A DNA stretch of 12,706 nucleotides, from assembly GCA_937922105.1 (NCBI GenBank), contig CAKZVN010000109.1, positions 1 to 12,706 of the forward strand, given 5' to 3'. Each line of letters opens with the position of its first letter. Position 1 is the stretch's first letter. A program made the translations under genes and the position numbers. The DNA comes from an uncultured Litorilinea sp. (lineage in GTDB: Bacteria; Chloroflexota; Anaerolineae; Caldilineales; Caldilineaceae). This document shows positions 11,408-12,706 of this stretch, in pieces. The notes beneath the pieces are model-generated. The model saw nothing but the letters and a program-made list of their open reading frames with translations. It made no database searches and had not been told where the DNA came from.

Positions 11408-12706
11408 TTACCCCACCTGGAAAGCGTCCTCCACCGGCACAGGCTGGGGGCTGCCGACACCCATCGCGTCGCCCAATGCTGCCGCCAAAACCTCATCTAC
11501 CGTGTCCACCAAGATAAAGCGCAACTTGGCACGCACGGTCTCCGGCACGTCGTCCAGATCGGCTTCGGTGCGCTTGGGCAGGATGACCGTCTCCAGCCCG
11601 AAACGCGCCGCCGCCAGGATTTTCTCCTTGATGCCGCCGACGGGCAAGACCTTACCGCGCAGGGTAATTTCACCGGTCATGCCCAAGAGCGGACGGATGG
11701 GCCGCCCGGTGAGCAGGCTTGCCAGCGCCGTCGCCATAGTAATGCCGGCGCTGGGGCCGTCTTTGGGAATCGCGCCCGCCGGAATGTGCAAATGGATGTC
11801 GGACTTGCGGAAGAAGTCCGGGTCAATGCCCAAGTTGACCGCGCGGCTACGGATATAGCTGAGCGCGGCTTGCGCGCTCTCTTTCATCACGTCACCCAGT
11901 TGCCCGGTGAGGGTGAAGCCCTTTTCGCCCGGCGCGCGCGTCGCTTCGAAGAACATGATGTCGCCGCCGGTCATGGTCCAGGCAAGGCCGATGGCAACGC
12001 CGGGTAGTTCGGTGCGCTCGGTGATCTCGTCTTGATAATGTTTGCGCCGACCCAAATAGTGGGCGACGTCGCCCGCGTCTACCGTGACCTTGCCGTTGTT
12101 TTCGCCTGCGGCGACTTTGGCCGCGATCTTGCGACAAATCTTGCCGATCTCGCGCTCCAGGTTACGCACGCCGGCTTCGCGCGTGTAGCCCTGCACAATT
12201 TCGCGCAGCGCGGCCTCGGTGAACTCCACTTCGTCGGGGGTCAGACCGTTCTCCCTGATCTGGCGTGGGATCAAATACCCCTGGACGATCTTGACCTTCT
12301 CATCCTCGGTGTAGCTGCTGAGTTGGATGATCTCCATGCGGTCGCGCAGCGGTTCCGGGATAGTGTCTAGCACGTTGGCGGTGGTGATGAACATCACCTG
12401 GCTGAGGTCGAAAGCCACGTCCAGGTAGTGGTCACGGAACTCGCGGTTCTGCTCCGGGTCGAGCACCTCCAGGAGCGCCGCGGAGGGATCGCCTCGGTAA
12501 TCGCTGCCGATCTTGTCTACCTCGTCGAGCATGAAGACCGGGTTGGAGGTGCCGACCTGGTGCAGACTCTGAATGATCCGTCCCGGCATGGCGCCGACGT
12601 AGGTCCGTCGGTGGCCGCGGATCTCAGCCTCGTCCTTCATGCCCCCGAGAGCCTGGCGGACGAACTTTCGCCCCAGCGCGCGGGCGATGGAACGGCCGAG
12701 CGAGGT
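11408..12706 (-). CDS. lon: ATP-dependent serine protease Lon, 5' end cut by the window
   Basis: The C-terminal 432 residues of Lon, a hexameric cytoplasmic AAA+ protease that degrades misfolded and regulatory proteins. The window edge falls right after the Walker A lysine: the first visible residues, TSLGRSIARAL, continue GxxGxGK. The reading frame is open to position 12706, upstream of the internal Met at 12640, which is not the start. Visible features are LGG-KDEAEIRGHRRTY (about residues 20-36 of the visible part), Walker B VFMLDEVDKIG (57-67, Asp61/Glu62), ITTAN sensor 1 (107-111), and the protease domain with KDGPSAG (catalytic Ser319) and GGIKEK (catalytic Lys362). The Ser-Lys distance of 43 residues equals that of E. 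coli Lon (Ser679/Lys722). The PHP fusion gene follows on the same strand after about 160 bp with its own candidate promoter. Confidence 0.98.
   Translation of the reverse strand, partial: TSLGRSIARALGRKFVRQALGGMKDEAEIRGHRRTYVGAMPGRIIQSLHQVGTSNPVFMLDEVDKIGSDYRGDPSAALLEVLDPEQNREFRDHYLDVAFDLSQVMFITTANVLDTIPEPLRDRMEIIQLSSYTEDEKVKIVQGYLIPRQIRENGLTPDEVEFTEAALREIVQGYTREAGVRNLEREIGKICRKIAAKVAAGENNGKVTVDAGDVAHYLGRRKHYQDEITERTELPGVAIGLAWTMTGGDIMFFEATRAPGEKGFTLTGQLGDVMKESAQAALSYIRSRAVNLGIDPDFFRKSDIHLHIPAGAIPKDGPSAGITMATALASLLTGRPIRPLLGMTGEITLRGKVLPVGGIKEKILAAARFGLETVILPKRTEADLDDVPETVRAKLRFILVDTVDEVLAAALGDAMGVGSPQPVPVEDAFQVG

Noticed and set aside
11303..12007. Plus-strand open frame of 234 codons opposite the lon end
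   Set aside because: Antisense to the Lon protease domain; low-complexity translation without motifs.

Overview
The window is a GC-rich bacterial segment (roughly 60% G+C by eye) carrying nine protein genes, two of them cut by the window edges. I see no RNA genes, CRISPR array, insertion sequence or integrase. The divergent sulfolipid pair (sqdB/sqdX), the decaprenyl-phosphate phosphoribosyltransferase-like UbiA protein, a TlyA methyltransferase and the overall protein style fit a member of the Chloroflexota (Anaerolineae/Caldilineae-like). That placement is inference from protein flavour; there is no marker gene here that proves it.

Layout from left to right. (1) Positions 1-2218, all on the minus strand: a TetR-family repressor, then an MBL-fold hydrolase, then a CPBP-family membrane protease that runs off the left edge. 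Two nearly identical 13-bp palindromes, one at the TetR start site and one upstream of the MBL gene, suggest that the repressor controls itself and the two genes after it. (2) Positions 2248-5172: sqdB (minus) and sqdX (plus) diverge from a 360-bp region holding a promoter for each, an inverted repeat between them and leader structures. Together they would make the headgroup donor UDP-sulfoquinovose and transfer it to diacylglycerol, giving the phosphorus-free membrane lipid SQDG. (3) Positions 5311-8076, minus strand: tlyA (rRNA 2'-O-methyltransferase) followed by a fused TMD-NBD ABC exporter with its own promoter and an Asp where the catalytic Glu normally sits. (4) Positions 8234-9292: a UbiA-family membrane transferase on the plus strand that appears to be transcribed as a leaderless mRNA, closed by a strong hairpin. 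(5) Positions 9311-12706, minus strand: a large PHP-domain/AlbA_2-like fusion protein with an uncharacterised C-terminal domain, downstream of the C-terminal half of the ATP-dependent protease Lon, which runs off the right edge.

Most of the window is ordinary chromosomal housekeeping and envelope metabolism. The parts most worth following up are the PHP-AlbA_2 fusion protein, the TetR regulon readable from its two operators, and the control region between sqdB and sqdX. I did not find a convincing new multi-gene system.
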